A stretch of 64,000 nt of DNA from Flavobacterium celericrescens (GCF_011392075.1 NZ_JAAJBV010000004.1:186001-250000), one strand, 5' to 3'. Positions 24,560 to 34,307 are shown, counted from the first letter of the stretch. A program made the numbers and translations. Notes: generated by a model from the sequence alone, not told the origin.

Positions 24560-25366
24560 ATGAAAAGTTTAATAGTTTTAATTATTGTAATATTCGGATT
24601 GAGTTTACAAGCCCAAGAGCAATTTTTAACAGCACATTTTAATTGGTCGCCAAAAACGAAAACCATTCAAAAAGAAATCTATTATTTCAATCCAGAAACC
24701 AATGCGAGAGAATGGTCAAAAACAGAAATTTATACGTTTTACAATCAATATTTAGATTCTGTAATAGTGGATTTGGGCGATGCGAAAGAAATTACAAAAT
24801 ACAATTTCAATATTGACAATTCTTTGGTTTCAAAAATCACTGATTACAATTTAAGTGAAACACAAGATAAAACCTTATTTTTCTATGATAAAAAATTGCG
24901 ATTAACTAAATCACAAGAATTTCTGCAAGGCAGATTGTTTTCGGAAACGAAGTATTCTTACGATAAGCAAAATCGTTTGATCAAATCCGTTTGTAGAGAA
25001 AAAGAAACTGGGTTTTCAGAAATCACAGAATATTCTAATTACACTTCAGATGATAGTTATACCAAAACTTCGTATTATAAAGATGCCAAGAAGGAGGCAA
25101 ATTTATCCATCGAAATTTATAAAAACGGATTACTAGTTGAAGGTAATTATCAGATTTTCGATTTGAAAAGTAGATTTACTTGTGAGTATGATGAAAAGCG
25201 AAATATTGTCTCTGAACAAAAGGACAACGAAGCGCCAACATTGTATCAATACGAATATGATAAAGAAGGAAATCCAACGAAAATAAAGATTTCAAACGCA
25301 GGAAATCCTTATGCGAATTCAGAAATTGTTATAAAAAGCACGTATTCTGATTTTATGTCAAATTAA
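24560..25366 (+). CDS. YD-repeat-like secreted protein, paralogue 3, short
   Basis: A 268-aa protein. The ATG at 24560, four bases after the previous stop, gives the signal peptide MKSLIVLIIVIFGLSLQAQ; an earlier in-frame ATG lies inside paralogue 2. YD-like units include 'YSYDKQNRLIKSVCREK' and 'CEYDEKRNIVSEQKDNE'. It ends where the YD-like region of the other two gives way to their C-terminal domain, so the 'KGFY...SPTG.YW' domain is absent. The ending is followed at once by a clean terminator, which argues for a natural short form and not a recent frameshift. Confidence 0.7.
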   Translation: MKSLIVLIIVIFGLSLQAQEQFLTAHFNWSPKTKTIQKEIYYFNPETNAREWSKTEIYTFYNQYLDSVIVDLGDAKEITKYNFNIDNSLVSKITDYNLSETQDKTLFFYDKKLRLTKSQEFLQGRLFSETKYSYDKQNRLIKSVCREKETGFSEITEYSNYTSDDSYTKTSYYKDAKKEANLSIEIYKNGLLVEGNYQIFDLKSRFTCEYDEKRNIVSEQKDNEAPTLYQYEYDKEGNPTKIKISNAGNPYANSEIVIKSTYSDFMSN

Positions 25367-25397
25367 AAAGTCCCGATTCAATCGGGACTTTCTATTA
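25367..25397. terminator. Bidirectional terminator
   Basis: Stem AAAGTCCCGAT / ATCGGGACTTT with loop TCA, between convergent stops at 25366 and 25395. Confidence 0.85.
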
Positions 25398-25703
25398 TAA
25401 TTTATTTTCCAAACTGGTCCAGCCACCACCGTTGATGCAATCAATACCGTGTTGTTTTAAAATGGAAGTCGCTTGAGCGCTTCTCATTCCAGAACGACAG
25501 CATGCGATAACTGGCTTGTTCCATTTTTTAATCATTTCAATGTTTCCATTTAAAACTTGTAATGCAATATTTTTTGATCCTTTAATGTGTCCTTCTTTAA
25601 ATTCATCTGGAGTTCTTACATCCAAAATAACGGCTCCTTTTTGAACGTATTCTTGAACATCATTGGTTTTATTTCCTAATCCTAAAAAATCTAAAATTCC
25701 CAT
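25395..25703 (-). CDS. Single-domain rhodanese-like sulfurtransferase
   Basis: A 102-aa rhodanese domain with active-site loop CRSGMR (Cys69) in 'PVIACCRSGMRSA', 'AVILDVRTPDEFKEGHIKGS' and the final 'GGGWTSLEN'. No signal peptide, so it is cytoplasmic. It could carry sulfane sulfur in thiolation pathways. The start at 25703 is preferred to an ATG at 25724, because a promoter -7 box occupies 25722-25729 and would place the earlier start above the transcript. Confidence 0.9.
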   Translation of the reverse strand: MGILDFLGLGNKTNDVQEYVQKGAVILDVRTPDEFKEGHIKGSKNIALQVLNGNIEMIKKWNKPVIACCRSGMRSAQATSILKQHGIDCINGGGWTSLENKL

Positions 25704-25721
25704 AATTGTTTCTTTTTTTGA

Positions 25722-25729
25722 CAAAGGTA
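25722..25729 (-). promoter_or_regulatory. Putative -7 box of the rhodanese gene (TACCTTTG)
   Basis: Minus-strand TACCTTTG, 19 bases ahead of the ATG at 25703; identical to the boxes of era and tRNA-fMet. The nearest upstream TTG is 26 bases away, which is long. Confidence 0.45.
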
Positions 25730-25772
25730 AATTTGATTGAAAATCTTTTCAGTAACAAAAGTTACCTAGTGA

Positions 25773-27530
25773 TTAAACATTCGCTTTTTCAAAAATTAAT
25801 TCTAGACCTCCATCAACTAAATGAGCAATTTCTGGGCGATTGATTTTTATCTTTTCTAAGTGATTTAAAACTTTATCAACTAATTCAGAATTGTTTTCTT
25901 TTTTAGCCAATTCAGCAATTTCTACCGATAATAACCAATCATTTGGATGTCCTGCAGAAACCGAAGCAAATGCTTCTTTTAAAGTACACGTAGCAAATTT
26001 TTCTTCTCTAATATTACGAACACTTAAATATAATTTTTCTAATTCTTCTCTTTCAGGCGATTTTTTCTGTTTGATAGTTTGAGTTGAAGGTACATGGTTT
26101 ATCATATCAAAACTATTCACATCTGCTGGGCCAGAAAATGCAGAAATTACTTTTTTACCTACTGCCATGTCATAAATACCCCATTCTGGTTGAAATAAAA
26201 TAGTGTCATTATGAGTAACTGTACAATTTTTGAATTTAATTAATAATATTTCGCCCTGTAAATTTCTAGAACCAGTTACAATTTCTCCAGTTACTTTGAT
26301 GTTGCCTTCAAATTCTAATGTTACTTTTTCGGCTTCATATATGTCGTAGGCTCTTAAATCTCTCGGACTCATATCTTCGATAGCTAAGTTGATGCCTTTT
26401 AGTTTTCCAATTGGGGAACCAAAACCTTCGGCATGATATTCTGTACCGTGACCTACTAATTCTTTTTCTCTGTATGAAAGTGCAGTTTTTCCAGTGGTTT
26501 GAATATATACTGGTTTTCCGTCATCTTCTATAACATTCGTAAAAACACCAGAAATTTGTAATCCAGTGCTTAATTCAATTGTTCCTAATGCTTTTGAAGC
26601 AATTAATTTTTGAATTCCAGACAATCCACCATTTCTCAACGACATTTTATTAGCAAATTCTTCTAAAACCAGACTCAATTGAGCGAAATCAGGAGTAACA
26701 TAAAGTTGAGGTTGTGGTTTTGTGATGTCAAAACTCATGTCTGCAGTTGAAATATCGTATGGAATTTTCTTTACATTATCAGTCATACACCAAGCACTTT
26801 CACCAATTGAAGAAAGTAACCCAGCGCCATATATTTTTGGATTATCAATGGTTCCAATTAAGCCATATTCAACAGTCCACCAATGTAAATTTCTAATGCG
26901 CGACATTTCTGATAATTCGCCCATATTATTCTGTAAGAAGTCCACTTGTTCTTCTGCTTTTTTAATTTCTGATTCAGGTGTGTCTTCAGCTTCTTTTAAA
27001 ATAGAAAGCAAACGAATAGCTTCATACAATTCATAATCTCGAGCCGATGAAATTGCTTTACAGCCAATCTCGCCAAAACGTCTTAAGTATTCAGCATACT
27101 CTGGATTTGCAATAATAGGAGCATGACCAGCACCTTCATGAATAATATCTGGTGCCGGAGTATATTCAATATGTTCTAGCTGACGAATGTCACAAGCAAT
27201 AACCAATACATTATAAGCTTGAAATTCCATAAATGCATTGGGTGGAATAAACCCATCAACTGCAACAGCAGCCCAACCAATTTCAGCAAGAATTCGGTTC
27301 ATGCCATACATACTTGGAATATTATCTACTTCGATTCCCGTTTTTTGCAAACCATCAATATAAGAACTATGAGCAACTTTTGAAAGATAATTTACATTTT
27401 TGCGCATTACATAACGCCATACAGCTTGATTTATAGGTGTATAATCCTCGTAAACTTGTGGCTTAATGAATTGTTTTAAATGTTTTGGTAATCTGTCAAT
27501 CAAATGATTGCTTTCAAAATGCGTTTCCAT
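25773..27530 (-). CDS. Aromatic amino acid hydroxylase (phenylalanine 4-hydroxylase-like), long form
   Basis: A 585-aa cytoplasmic enzyme. The N-terminal half is the pterin-dependent, iron-containing hydroxylase domain. The iron ligands are His131 and His136 in 'PDIIHEGAGHAPIIANPEYA' and Glu221 in 'LHWWTVEYGLIGT'. The usual family motif reads HDxxGH, while here it is HEGAGH, so the residue after the first ligand is Glu. Probable reaction: phenylalanine to tyrosine with tetrahydropterin and O2. Bacterial PhhA is about 260-300 aa; here about 250 extra residues follow the catalytic domain, as in other Bacteroidota homologues, with unknown role. Tryptophan hydroxylation cannot be excluded. Confidence 0.88.
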   Translation of the reverse strand: METHFESNHLIDRLPKHLKQFIKPQVYEDYTPINQAVWRYVMRKNVNYLSKVAHSSYIDGLQKTGIEVDNIPSMYGMNRILAEIGWAAVAVDGFIPPNAFMEFQAYNVLVIACDIRQLEHIEYTPAPDIIHEGAGHAPIIANPEYAEYLRRFGEIGCKAISSARDYELYEAIRLLSILKEAEDTPESEIKKAEEQVDFLQNNMGELSEMSRIRNLHWWTVEYGLIGTIDNPKIYGAGLLSSIGESAWCMTDNVKKIPYDISTADMSFDITKPQPQLYVTPDFAQLSLVLEEFANKMSLRNGGLSGIQKLIASKALGTIELSTGLQISGVFTNVIEDDGKPVYIQTTGKTALSYREKELVGHGTEYHAEGFGSPIGKLKGINLAIEDMSPRDLRAYDIYEAEKVTLEFEGNIKVTGEIVTGSRNLQGEILLIKFKNCTVTHNDTILFQPEWGIYDMAVGKKVISAFSGPADVNSFDMINHVPSTQTIKQKKSPEREELEKLYLSVRNIREEKFATCTLKEAFASVSAGHPNDWLLSVEIAELAKKENNSELVDKVLNHLEKIKINRPEIAHLVDGGLELIFEKANV

Positions 27531-27622
27531 AATTTTATATGTGATGTTTGACGTAAAATTACGAATTTTTCAGAAAGCAGGAAAACTTTTTGTGAATTTG
27601 CTAAAATAAATTTAAGTTTAGA

Positions 27623-30469
27623 TTATTCAGATTTTTCAACTGGCTTTTCTATTGGAGCAAGTGATTCTGTTTTTGGAATACTGTCAATTGGAACTGTTGC
27701 AGGTCCTGGTAAATTTGCAGGTGTATTTATAGGAGTTACACCATCAACATATTCGGTTTCTTCTAAATCTTCTGATTTTCTTCCTAATTTGATGTCTGGA
27801 TTTTCTTGTGTTCCTAATACTTTTATTGGGATTCCTATAATTCCTAAAGGCGGTAATCCAATGCGCATTTTTAAGTTTAATTTTCCGTCTAAACTAGTTT
27901 GTCCTTCAAAGCGCAATCTGAAGCCAGCAACTTTAAATTTGAATCGGTCAATAGTTACAATATTGTTTTTAATGGTTGTTTTAATATCAACTTTTGTAAC
28001 GTCAGGGTCTTTAATGTCTGGATTTTCTGTTTTTGAAGAAACTATATTTAGTAACTTAAAGCCTTTCATTTTTACTTTTTTAACAGAAAGTGTTCCGCTT
28101 CCTTCAAGCGATGGCATTACGGGTTCCATTTGATTATTTAAAACACCTTTTATAGAATAATTTAAACCTACTATACCTTCTGCACTTTCAGCAGCAGTTA
28201 CGATTTCTCGAAACATTTTAATTTCATTGTAAGCACGTTTAATGTCAAATTCAGAAGCATTAATTTTATAATCAAAATAAGCTTTTTGTGTGCCTTCATT
28301 TTTATAGAAAGCTTCCATTTTTGCGGTAGCACCAATAATTCCTAAATTTCCATTAGTTAATTTTAAACTTCCATTTTGAATTAATAGGTTGCCTCTTAAA
28401 TTGTCAATAGTTATGTCGTTGTATTTTGTTTTTAAAGCATTTGTTTGAATGGTAACGTCTAAATTAGTTGGAATTTCAATTACTCCTGATATTTCGGTTT
28501 TTGCAGTTTTTTCATCGTCAGTTTCTTCAGTAATAGTTGGAATAAATTCGTTTACATTCAAAAAATTTGAGGTTAAATTGAAATTACCCTTCAAAATTTG
28601 ATTTTCAGAAAGCACAAAATTAATTACGTTTTCTAAATTTCCACTCATGGCAATATCGGAACTTCCATATTTTCCATTGAAATTAGAAAAGTTCATTTTG
28701 TCTTGATTAAATGTAAAAAGACCATTTTCAATTAGGAAAGGTTTTGCTAAATAGTTGCTTGTTGTTTTGATATTTTTCACTTCAAGTGTTCCGCTGTTTT
28801 TTAAGCTATTTAGATTTCCATTTGTTGCATCACTTTGTTTTCCTGCTAAACTAACATCGGCTTTTATGTAGCCGTCTACATCCAATCCTTTTTGAGAAAA
28901 TACTTTGTAAATTCTGGCTACATTTAAAGTTCCTTTTGCTTTTATGTCATAATTTACATCATCAAAATTTTTGAATAAAGCTTTCATGTTAAAAGATTCA
29001 CCTTCAAAAGTAAAATTAACAGGAGAGAGAATGAAAGAAGCATCTTTGAAATTGCCAGTAGGACTATTTAAATTTGCTTTTAAATTGATGTTTTGAATAG
29101 GTTTTGGATAATAAGCCGTTTGAATCAAACCATTTTTTAATTCGAAATTTCCTTTTGTGACCGGGAATTTTTTGTCTTCTTTGTTGTAATTTCCTTTAGA
29201 AATGATATCTGCATCTAAATTTCCAGCCAATTTAAAATTTGGTATTTGAAGTGCATTACTCACAAAACTTAAATCAAGTTTTGATTTTATTTTAGAATCG
29301 ATAGTTATTTTTTTACCAAATCCATCAGAAATTAAGATGGCACTTAACTTATTTTTGTTGATATCAAAATACAGAGAATCTAATCGAATTTTGAGCTGAT
29401 TGATATCTAAGTTTGGTAATTTTGTATCTAAATTCAAGAAAATGTCTTCAACAGGGTAGGGCGCTTTAGAGTGTTTTACATAACCATCCCTAACTTTGAT
29501 GTTAAAGTTTAATTCGGGACTCAATTTTTCTGAAGCGATGTATTTTCCTTTTAGGGTTAAAAAAGCCGAAGTTGTTCCTTTCATTTTTGTTTCGTTCATC
29601 CATGAAACATATTCTGCAGGTAATGCAGTAAATAAATCTTCTAAGTCGCTGTTTTCGGTTTTTAATTTGAAATCCATTTGATATCCGTTTTTTAGGAAAT
29701 CAAAAAAGCCAGTAAATTCAACAGGTAATTTGTTGATTACTAAATCATTTTTCTCAAAGACAAACGAAAGCGAGTTAGTGTTGATTTTTGTTATTAAATT
29801 AGCTTTTACCTTTTTGTTTTTTAAGTATTCTTTTTGATCGTATACAAAACTCAAACTATCAATTCTTGCCGAAGTTTTTAAGTTGAAATTAGCTTTTAAT
29901 AAATCGCCTTTTCCTTTGTAATTAAAACCTTTCGCTTCTATGTTAATTTTGGTTGATTTATCGTTATAAACTAATTCGCTGTTGTTGATTTGAATGTTTT
30001 CTAATGCCAATGAAGCACTCTCTGACGAGGTATTGTTTTCTTTTGAATTAGATTTATAAATATTGTAATTAGCTTCTCCTTTTCGATTTACTTGAACATT
30101 GATTTTGGCATTTTCTAAAAATATTTCTTCAATTTGCGTTTGATTTCCAAAAACGGCACTCCATACGTCAATTCCAAAACCAATTTCTTTTGCGGAAATA
30201 AGAGACTTGTTTTTAAACGGCTTTGAACCATTTAAATTAAATTCATGTAAGGTTAAAGTTAGAGATGGAAAATGTTTAAAAAATGACAATTCCGAATCGT
30301 TAAAATTTAATTCGCCTTCTAAGTTTTTATTGGCTAAAACTTTTACTTTTTCAGTAATGGTGTCAGCAAAAATAATAGGAAGTAATATTAATACCAATAA
30401 AGAAATTACAAATGTAATTCCAGTTATTTTGAGAATTTTGGTGAAAAGCGATTTTTTAGAATTTATCAT
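27623..30469 (-). CDS. AsmA family protein
   Basis: A 948-aa inner-membrane-anchored periplasmic protein. One N-terminal membrane segment (about 15-35) leads to the AsmA N-terminal pattern 'ADTITEKVKVLANKNLEGEL' and 'LNFNDSELSFFKHFPSLTLT', then a long beta-rich body with repeated 'NF.LKNG.I....YP' elements, and an AsmA-like C-terminal region ('MKGFKLLNIVSSKTENPDIK'). The tail (about 910-948) is Pro/Glu/Thr-rich. AsmA-like proteins resemble bridge-like lipid transfer proteins and influence outer-membrane lipid homeostasis. It is followed by the hydroxylase gene on the same strand after 92 bases. Confidence 0.88.
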   Translation of the reverse strand: MINSKKSLFTKILKITGITFVISLLVLILLPIIFADTITEKVKVLANKNLEGELNFNDSELSFFKHFPSLTLTLHEFNLNGSKPFKNKSLISAKEIGFGIDVWSAVFGNQTQIEEIFLENAKINVQVNRKGEANYNIYKSNSKENNTSSESASLALENIQINNSELVYNDKSTKINIEAKGFNYKGKGDLLKANFNLKTSARIDSLSFVYDQKEYLKNKKVKANLITKINTNSLSFVFEKNDLVINKLPVEFTGFFDFLKNGYQMDFKLKTENSDLEDLFTALPAEYVSWMNETKMKGTTSAFLTLKGKYIASEKLSPELNFNIKVRDGYVKHSKAPYPVEDIFLNLDTKLPNLDINQLKIRLDSLYFDINKNKLSAILISDGFGKKITIDSKIKSKLDLSFVSNALQIPNFKLAGNLDADIISKGNYNKEDKKFPVTKGNFELKNGLIQTAYYPKPIQNINLKANLNSPTGNFKDASFILSPVNFTFEGESFNMKALFKNFDDVNYDIKAKGTLNVARIYKVFSQKGLDVDGYIKADVSLAGKQSDATNGNLNSLKNSGTLEVKNIKTTSNYLAKPFLIENGLFTFNQDKMNFSNFNGKYGSSDIAMSGNLENVINFVLSENQILKGNFNLTSNFLNVNEFIPTITEETDDEKTAKTEISGVIEIPTNLDVTIQTNALKTKYNDITIDNLRGNLLIQNGSLKLTNGNLGIIGATAKMEAFYKNEGTQKAYFDYKINASEFDIKRAYNEIKMFREIVTAAESAEGIVGLNYSIKGVLNNQMEPVMPSLEGSGTLSVKKVKMKGFKLLNIVSSKTENPDIKDPDVTKVDIKTTIKNNIVTIDRFKFKVAGFRLRFEGQTSLDGKLNLKMRIGLPPLGIIGIPIKVLGTQENPDIKLGRKSEDLEETEYVDGVTPINTPANLPGPATVPIDSIPKTESLAPIEKPVEKSE

Positions 30470-30494
30470 TTTTAATAGTTGTAGGAGAGTGTTG

Positions 30495-30502
30495 CAAAAT
30501 TA
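30495..30502 (-). promoter_or_regulatory. Putative -7 box of the AsmA gene (TAATTTTG)
   Basis: Minus-strand TAATTTTG followed by CA, 26 bases ahead of the ATG at 30469. Confidence 0.35.
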
Positions 30503-30536
30503 CTACAAATATTCACTTGGTGTTTTAAAAAAATGA

Positions 30537-30572
30537 TAAAAAAAGAGTTAGTGTTTTACTAACTCTTTTTCT
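30537..30572 (-). terminator. Terminator of the T9SS type B gene
   Basis: Stem AGAGTTAGT / ACTAACTCT with loop GTTTT, followed on the minus strand by a T-run (the A-run at 30538-30544). It separates the T9SS gene from the AsmA gene. Confidence 0.8.
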
Positions 30573-33500
30573 TTATCTTTTTAATGAAAAATGCGCTTTA
30601 AACTGTTTTGCAGCACCATTTTCTGTATAGTCAATTGTAAACCAGTAATCTGTTGATGGTAATTGTTGGTTGTTAAATGTTCCATCCCAACCATCACTGC
30701 CTATTGATGGGCTGATTTGTTTGATTAATTTTCCGTATCTATCAAAAATGTACAACTTCGCATCTGCTTGGTCCATACCCACAATATTCCATGTGTCATT
30801 TTCTCCATCTCCGTTTGGTGTAAAGTATTTTGGATAATCAATCACCAATACTGTTTGTGTGATAAATGTACATCCTTCTGTGTCTACCACTGTTACAGTA
30901 TGTGTTCCTGCGCTTACTCCTGTAAATACATTTGATGATTGTAATGCACCTTCATCCAATTGATACAATAAAGTACCCGTTCCATCTCCAGCGACTGTAA
31001 TCGTTATGGTTGCATTATCTGTAAAGGCATTGGTTACTGTTGCTGTAAATGAATCTGCTGGATAAACAAAATCAACCGTCGCAAATTCTTCCGCTGAAAC
31101 ACACGTAGTAGTTGTGTTTGTTACAATTACTGAATAAACCCCTACTTCATCTGCAATATGTGTTGGTCCGTTTGCTGCTGGAATCAACACACCATCTAAA
31201 TACCAATCAAAGCTATAACCTGTTGCTGATAATCCTGTGTCTAATGTATAGGTTTGATATACTTCTCCTGTAGCTTGTACGATACACAATGTACCATCTT
31301 CCAATACTGGTTGCGGTAATGGATTTACAATTACAGTAACTTGAATAGGTGAACCAGAACAACCGTTTAATTCTGGAACCACTGTATAAACCGCAGTTCC
31401 TCCTAATATCGATGTTAAAGTTTGATCTATACTAGCACCTGTGCCATCACTTGCTCCTGAAACATTTGTTGTGATAACCGTCCATGTAAAATTGGTTCCT
31501 GGTAACGAAGCACTTAGATTAATATTTGTGGTTTCCCCACTACAAATCACCGGGTTTGAAATCGTTCCAAAGAATTCTGGACGTGCTTTAACATCTATTT
31601 GCACTGTTACAGAAGCACCTGTACAACCATTCAAACTTGGTGTAATGGTATAAACTACATTTCCATTTACTAATGGGTTACTTGTTGTTAATACTTGATC
31701 AATACTTGAACCCGTACCATTACTTGCTCCATTTACTCCTGTTGAAACCACCGTCCATGTGTAAGTTACTCCTGAAATAGCACTTGTCATATCAACATGA
31801 GCTGTATCTCCTGAACAAATCTCAGTGCTTGTTGCTACTGCTACCACATCTGGAATTGGGTTTACTGTGATTTCTATTTGTTGTGCTGGTCCTGCACATC
31901 CATTTGCATATGGAGTGATATAGTATGTTGCTGTACCAATATTTAACGCATTATCTAAATCTAACAATTGATTAATTGTGTTTCCTGTTCCACTTACAAT
32001 ATGAGTACCATCTAAATTATAAGATATAACATTCCATGTGAAAGTGGTTCCTGGTACTATACTTGTTAATGTTAATGCAGTTGTATCTCCATCACAATAA
32101 GTCGCATTTCCTGAAATAATTACACATGGTTGCGGATAAATTTGTATTGTCATGGTAGTTGTAGATGCGCATTGACCAGCATTAGGGGTAAATTCATAGA
32201 CTACATTAGTTGTGCTACTTGAAATTAGTTGCCAAACACCTGTAAATCCATTTGTTGAAGTGGTTGGTAAATTAATGTTTGTTCCTTGACAAACAGGAAT
32301 TATTTGGGTAAATAAAGGAGTTATTCCACTTGTTGAAGCAACTGTTCCATTAAGAGTAACGGTTCCACAACCACCAATTGTATTTATCGAGTAACTGAAA
32401 TTTGTAGCAGGCGTTCCACTGATGGTTACTACATTTCCAGCAATAGAAGAAGTAACTCCAGAAGGAAGCCCAGTTATATTTACATTAGTTGCTCCACCAC
32501 CAAAAGTATATTGAATAGGCGTAATAGCATCACCAGAACAAATGGTTTGGTTATTACTTCCAGAAGTTAAGCTTAAAGTTGCATTTGAGCTAAGTGCAAC
32601 AGTTCCATTAAGAGTAACAGTTCCACAACCACCAATTGTATTTATCGAGTAACTGAAATTTGCAGCAGGCGTTCCACTGATGGTTACTACATTTCCAGCA
32701 ATAGAAGAAGTAACTCCAGCAGGAAGCCCAGTTATATTTACATTAGTTGCTCCACCACCAAAAGTATATTGAATAGGCGTGATAGCATCACCAGAACAAA
32801 TGGTTTGGTTGTTACTTCCAGAAGTTAAGCTTAAAGTTGTATTTGAACTAATCGCAACAGTTTCATTAAGGGTAACAGTTCCGCATCCCCCAATTGTATT
32901 TATCGAGTAACTGAAATTTGCAGCAGGCGTTCCGCTGATGGTTACTACATTTCCAGCAATAGAAGAAGTAACTCCAGCAGGAAGCCCAGTTATATTCACA
33001 TTAGTTGCTCCACCACCAAAAGTATATTGAATAGGCGTAATAGCATCACCAGAACAAATGGTTTGGTTGTTACTTCCAGAAGTTAAACTTAAAGTTGCAT
33101 TTGAACTAATCGCAACAGTTCCATTAAGAGTAACAGTTCCACAACCACCAATTGTATTTATCGAGTAACTGAAATTTGCAGCAGGCGTTCCGCTGATGGT
33201 TACTACATTTCCAGCAATAGAAGAAGTTACTCCAGAAGGAAGTCCAGTTATATTTACATTAGTTGCTCCACCACCAAAAGTATATTGAATAGGCGTAATA
33301 GCATCACCAGAACAAATAGTTTGGTTATTACTTCCAGAAGTTAAGCTTAAAGTACTTCCGCTAATATTAATTACAATATTATCAGAAATTGAAGCTCCAC
33401 ATATGTTTGTTGCAGTCAATGTTAAAGTTATAGAACTTCCAGAGACAGCTGTCGTTGGAACGATATATGAGGTGATTAAATTATTAGGATTAGAAAAACT

Positions 33501-34277
33501 TCCCGAAGGTGCGGTCCATAAAATGCTTGTTTGTCCTTGAGTCGTTCCGGTTAAATTTATTGTATCACCAGGACAAGCTGATAGGGGAGTCGTTCCTGCT
33601 TCTACAGTAAAAGGAGGAATTGGTGCTGTACAGCCATTGTTTACATAGGTTGGCGTTCCTGAAGGACTAAAATTCACTGTTGCACCATTGTTATCAGCTG
33701 TTGAACCGCCAGAAATACCAAAAATATTTACAAGATTAGCTCTTTGATAGGTTACGGTGTCTGAACAAGTTGTTCCGAAATTAACAGTTAATGTTCTTAA
33801 TCCTGGAGTTGCATTATAGTTTCCAAAGTGTCCTGTTGTTACGGTTGTGTTGTCCTGAAAAAGTATGTAAGTGTTTGCAGTTAAAGCTCCAAAAGAATTT
33901 AAAGTAATATTGAAATTTTGACTAGAAACAATAATTACAGTAGCATTAGCTGGCAAAACACCTCCAGTAGGTTCTAGTACAGTACCACAACCTCCAGCTG
34001 CTATAATATCAGCGTTCAATTGAGCAACTTTAGTAGCTGTTGTAGTATTTTGGATTAATCCTTGCCATGTGTTTGAAGGCCAATTGACGTTTAAATTGCT
34101 TGTGTTTAAAGCGGTAGCTCCAATTTTTATTCGAAACATTTCATTAAAACCTTCATCAGCACTTGTTCCACCCGAATCACACGCGTCAACTAAAATACTT
34201 TCAATTTGAAAACACTGTGAAAAACTAAAATTAGATACCAATAAAAGTATAAGAAAGATAAATTTTTTTAAAATCAT
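30573..34277 (-). CDS. T9SS type B cargo protein with four 86-aa repeats
   Basis: A 1234-aa secreted protein. Signal peptide about 1-21 (ending NFSFSQ). The N-terminal part resembles a lamin-tail-like domain ('CFQIESILVDACDSGGTSAD'). Four near-identical 86-aa units, each beginning TLSLTSGSNNQTICSGDAIT, follow; then PKD/Ig-like modules each opening with 'GDT..' or 'SGETT' and 'TFTWTVIS'-like strands. The C-terminus is a gliding-motility-associated type B sorting domain: 'YFTPNGDGENDTWNI', 'LYIFDRYGKLIKQI', 'GWDGTFNNQQLPSTDYWF' and terminal FSLKR. Such proteins are exported by T9SS and held at or released from the surface; adhesion is a plausible role. Confidence 0.93.
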   Translation of the reverse strand: MILKKFIFLILLLVSNFSFSQCFQIESILVDACDSGGTSADEGFNEMFRIKIGATALNTSNLNVNWPSNTWQGLIQNTTTATKVAQLNADIIAAGGCGTVLEPTGGVLPANATVIIVSSQNFNITLNSFGALTANTYILFQDNTTVTTGHFGNYNATPGLRTLTVNFGTTCSDTVTYQRANLVNIFGISGGSTADNNGATVNFSPSGTPTYVNNGCTAPIPPFTVEAGTTPLSACPGDTINLTGTTQGQTSILWTAPSGSFSNPNNLITSYIVPTTAVSGSSITLTLTATNICGASISDNIVINISGSTLSLTSGSNNQTICSGDAITPIQYTFGGGATNVNITGLPSGVTSSIAGNVVTISGTPAANFSYSINTIGGCGTVTLNGTVAISSNATLSLTSGSNNQTICSGDAITPIQYTFGGGATNVNITGLPAGVTSSIAGNVVTISGTPAANFSYSINTIGGCGTVTLNETVAISSNTTLSLTSGSNNQTICSGDAITPIQYTFGGGATNVNITGLPAGVTSSIAGNVVTISGTPAANFSYSINTIGGCGTVTLNGTVALSSNATLSLTSGSNNQTICSGDAITPIQYTFGGGATNVNITGLPSGVTSSIAGNVVTISGTPATNFSYSINTIGGCGTVTLNGTVASTSGITPLFTQIIPVCQGTNINLPTTSTNGFTGVWQLISSSTTNVVYEFTPNAGQCASTTTMTIQIYPQPCVIISGNATYCDGDTTALTLTSIVPGTTFTWNVISYNLDGTHIVSGTGNTINQLLDLDNALNIGTATYYITPYANGCAGPAQQIEITVNPIPDVVAVATSTEICSGDTAHVDMTSAISGVTYTWTVVSTGVNGASNGTGSSIDQVLTTSNPLVNGNVVYTITPSLNGCTGASVTVQIDVKARPEFFGTISNPVICSGETTNINLSASLPGTNFTWTVITTNVSGASDGTGASIDQTLTSILGGTAVYTVVPELNGCSGSPIQVTVIVNPLPQPVLEDGTLCIVQATGEVYQTYTLDTGLSATGYSFDWYLDGVLIPAANGPTHIADEVGVYSVIVTNTTTTCVSAEEFATVDFVYPADSFTATVTNAFTDNATITITVAGDGTGTLLYQLDEGALQSSNVFTGVSAGTHTVTVVDTEGCTFITQTVLVIDYPKYFTPNGDGENDTWNIVGMDQADAKLYIFDRYGKLIKQISPSIGSDGWDGTFNNQQLPSTDYWFTIDYTENGAAKQFKAHFSLKR
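32322..33353 (-). repeat. Four tandem 258-bp in-frame repeats
   Basis: Anchor sequences recur at exactly 258-base steps (for example near 32347, 32605, 32863 and 33121). The four units are nearly identical at DNA level, with scattered differences, and each encodes 86 aa. Units three and four (minus-strand order) are closest. Recent duplication or gene conversion is likely. Confidence 0.92.
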
Positions 34278-34307
34278 TTATTTCTTGCTTTATGTGAAAA
34301 GCGGGTG

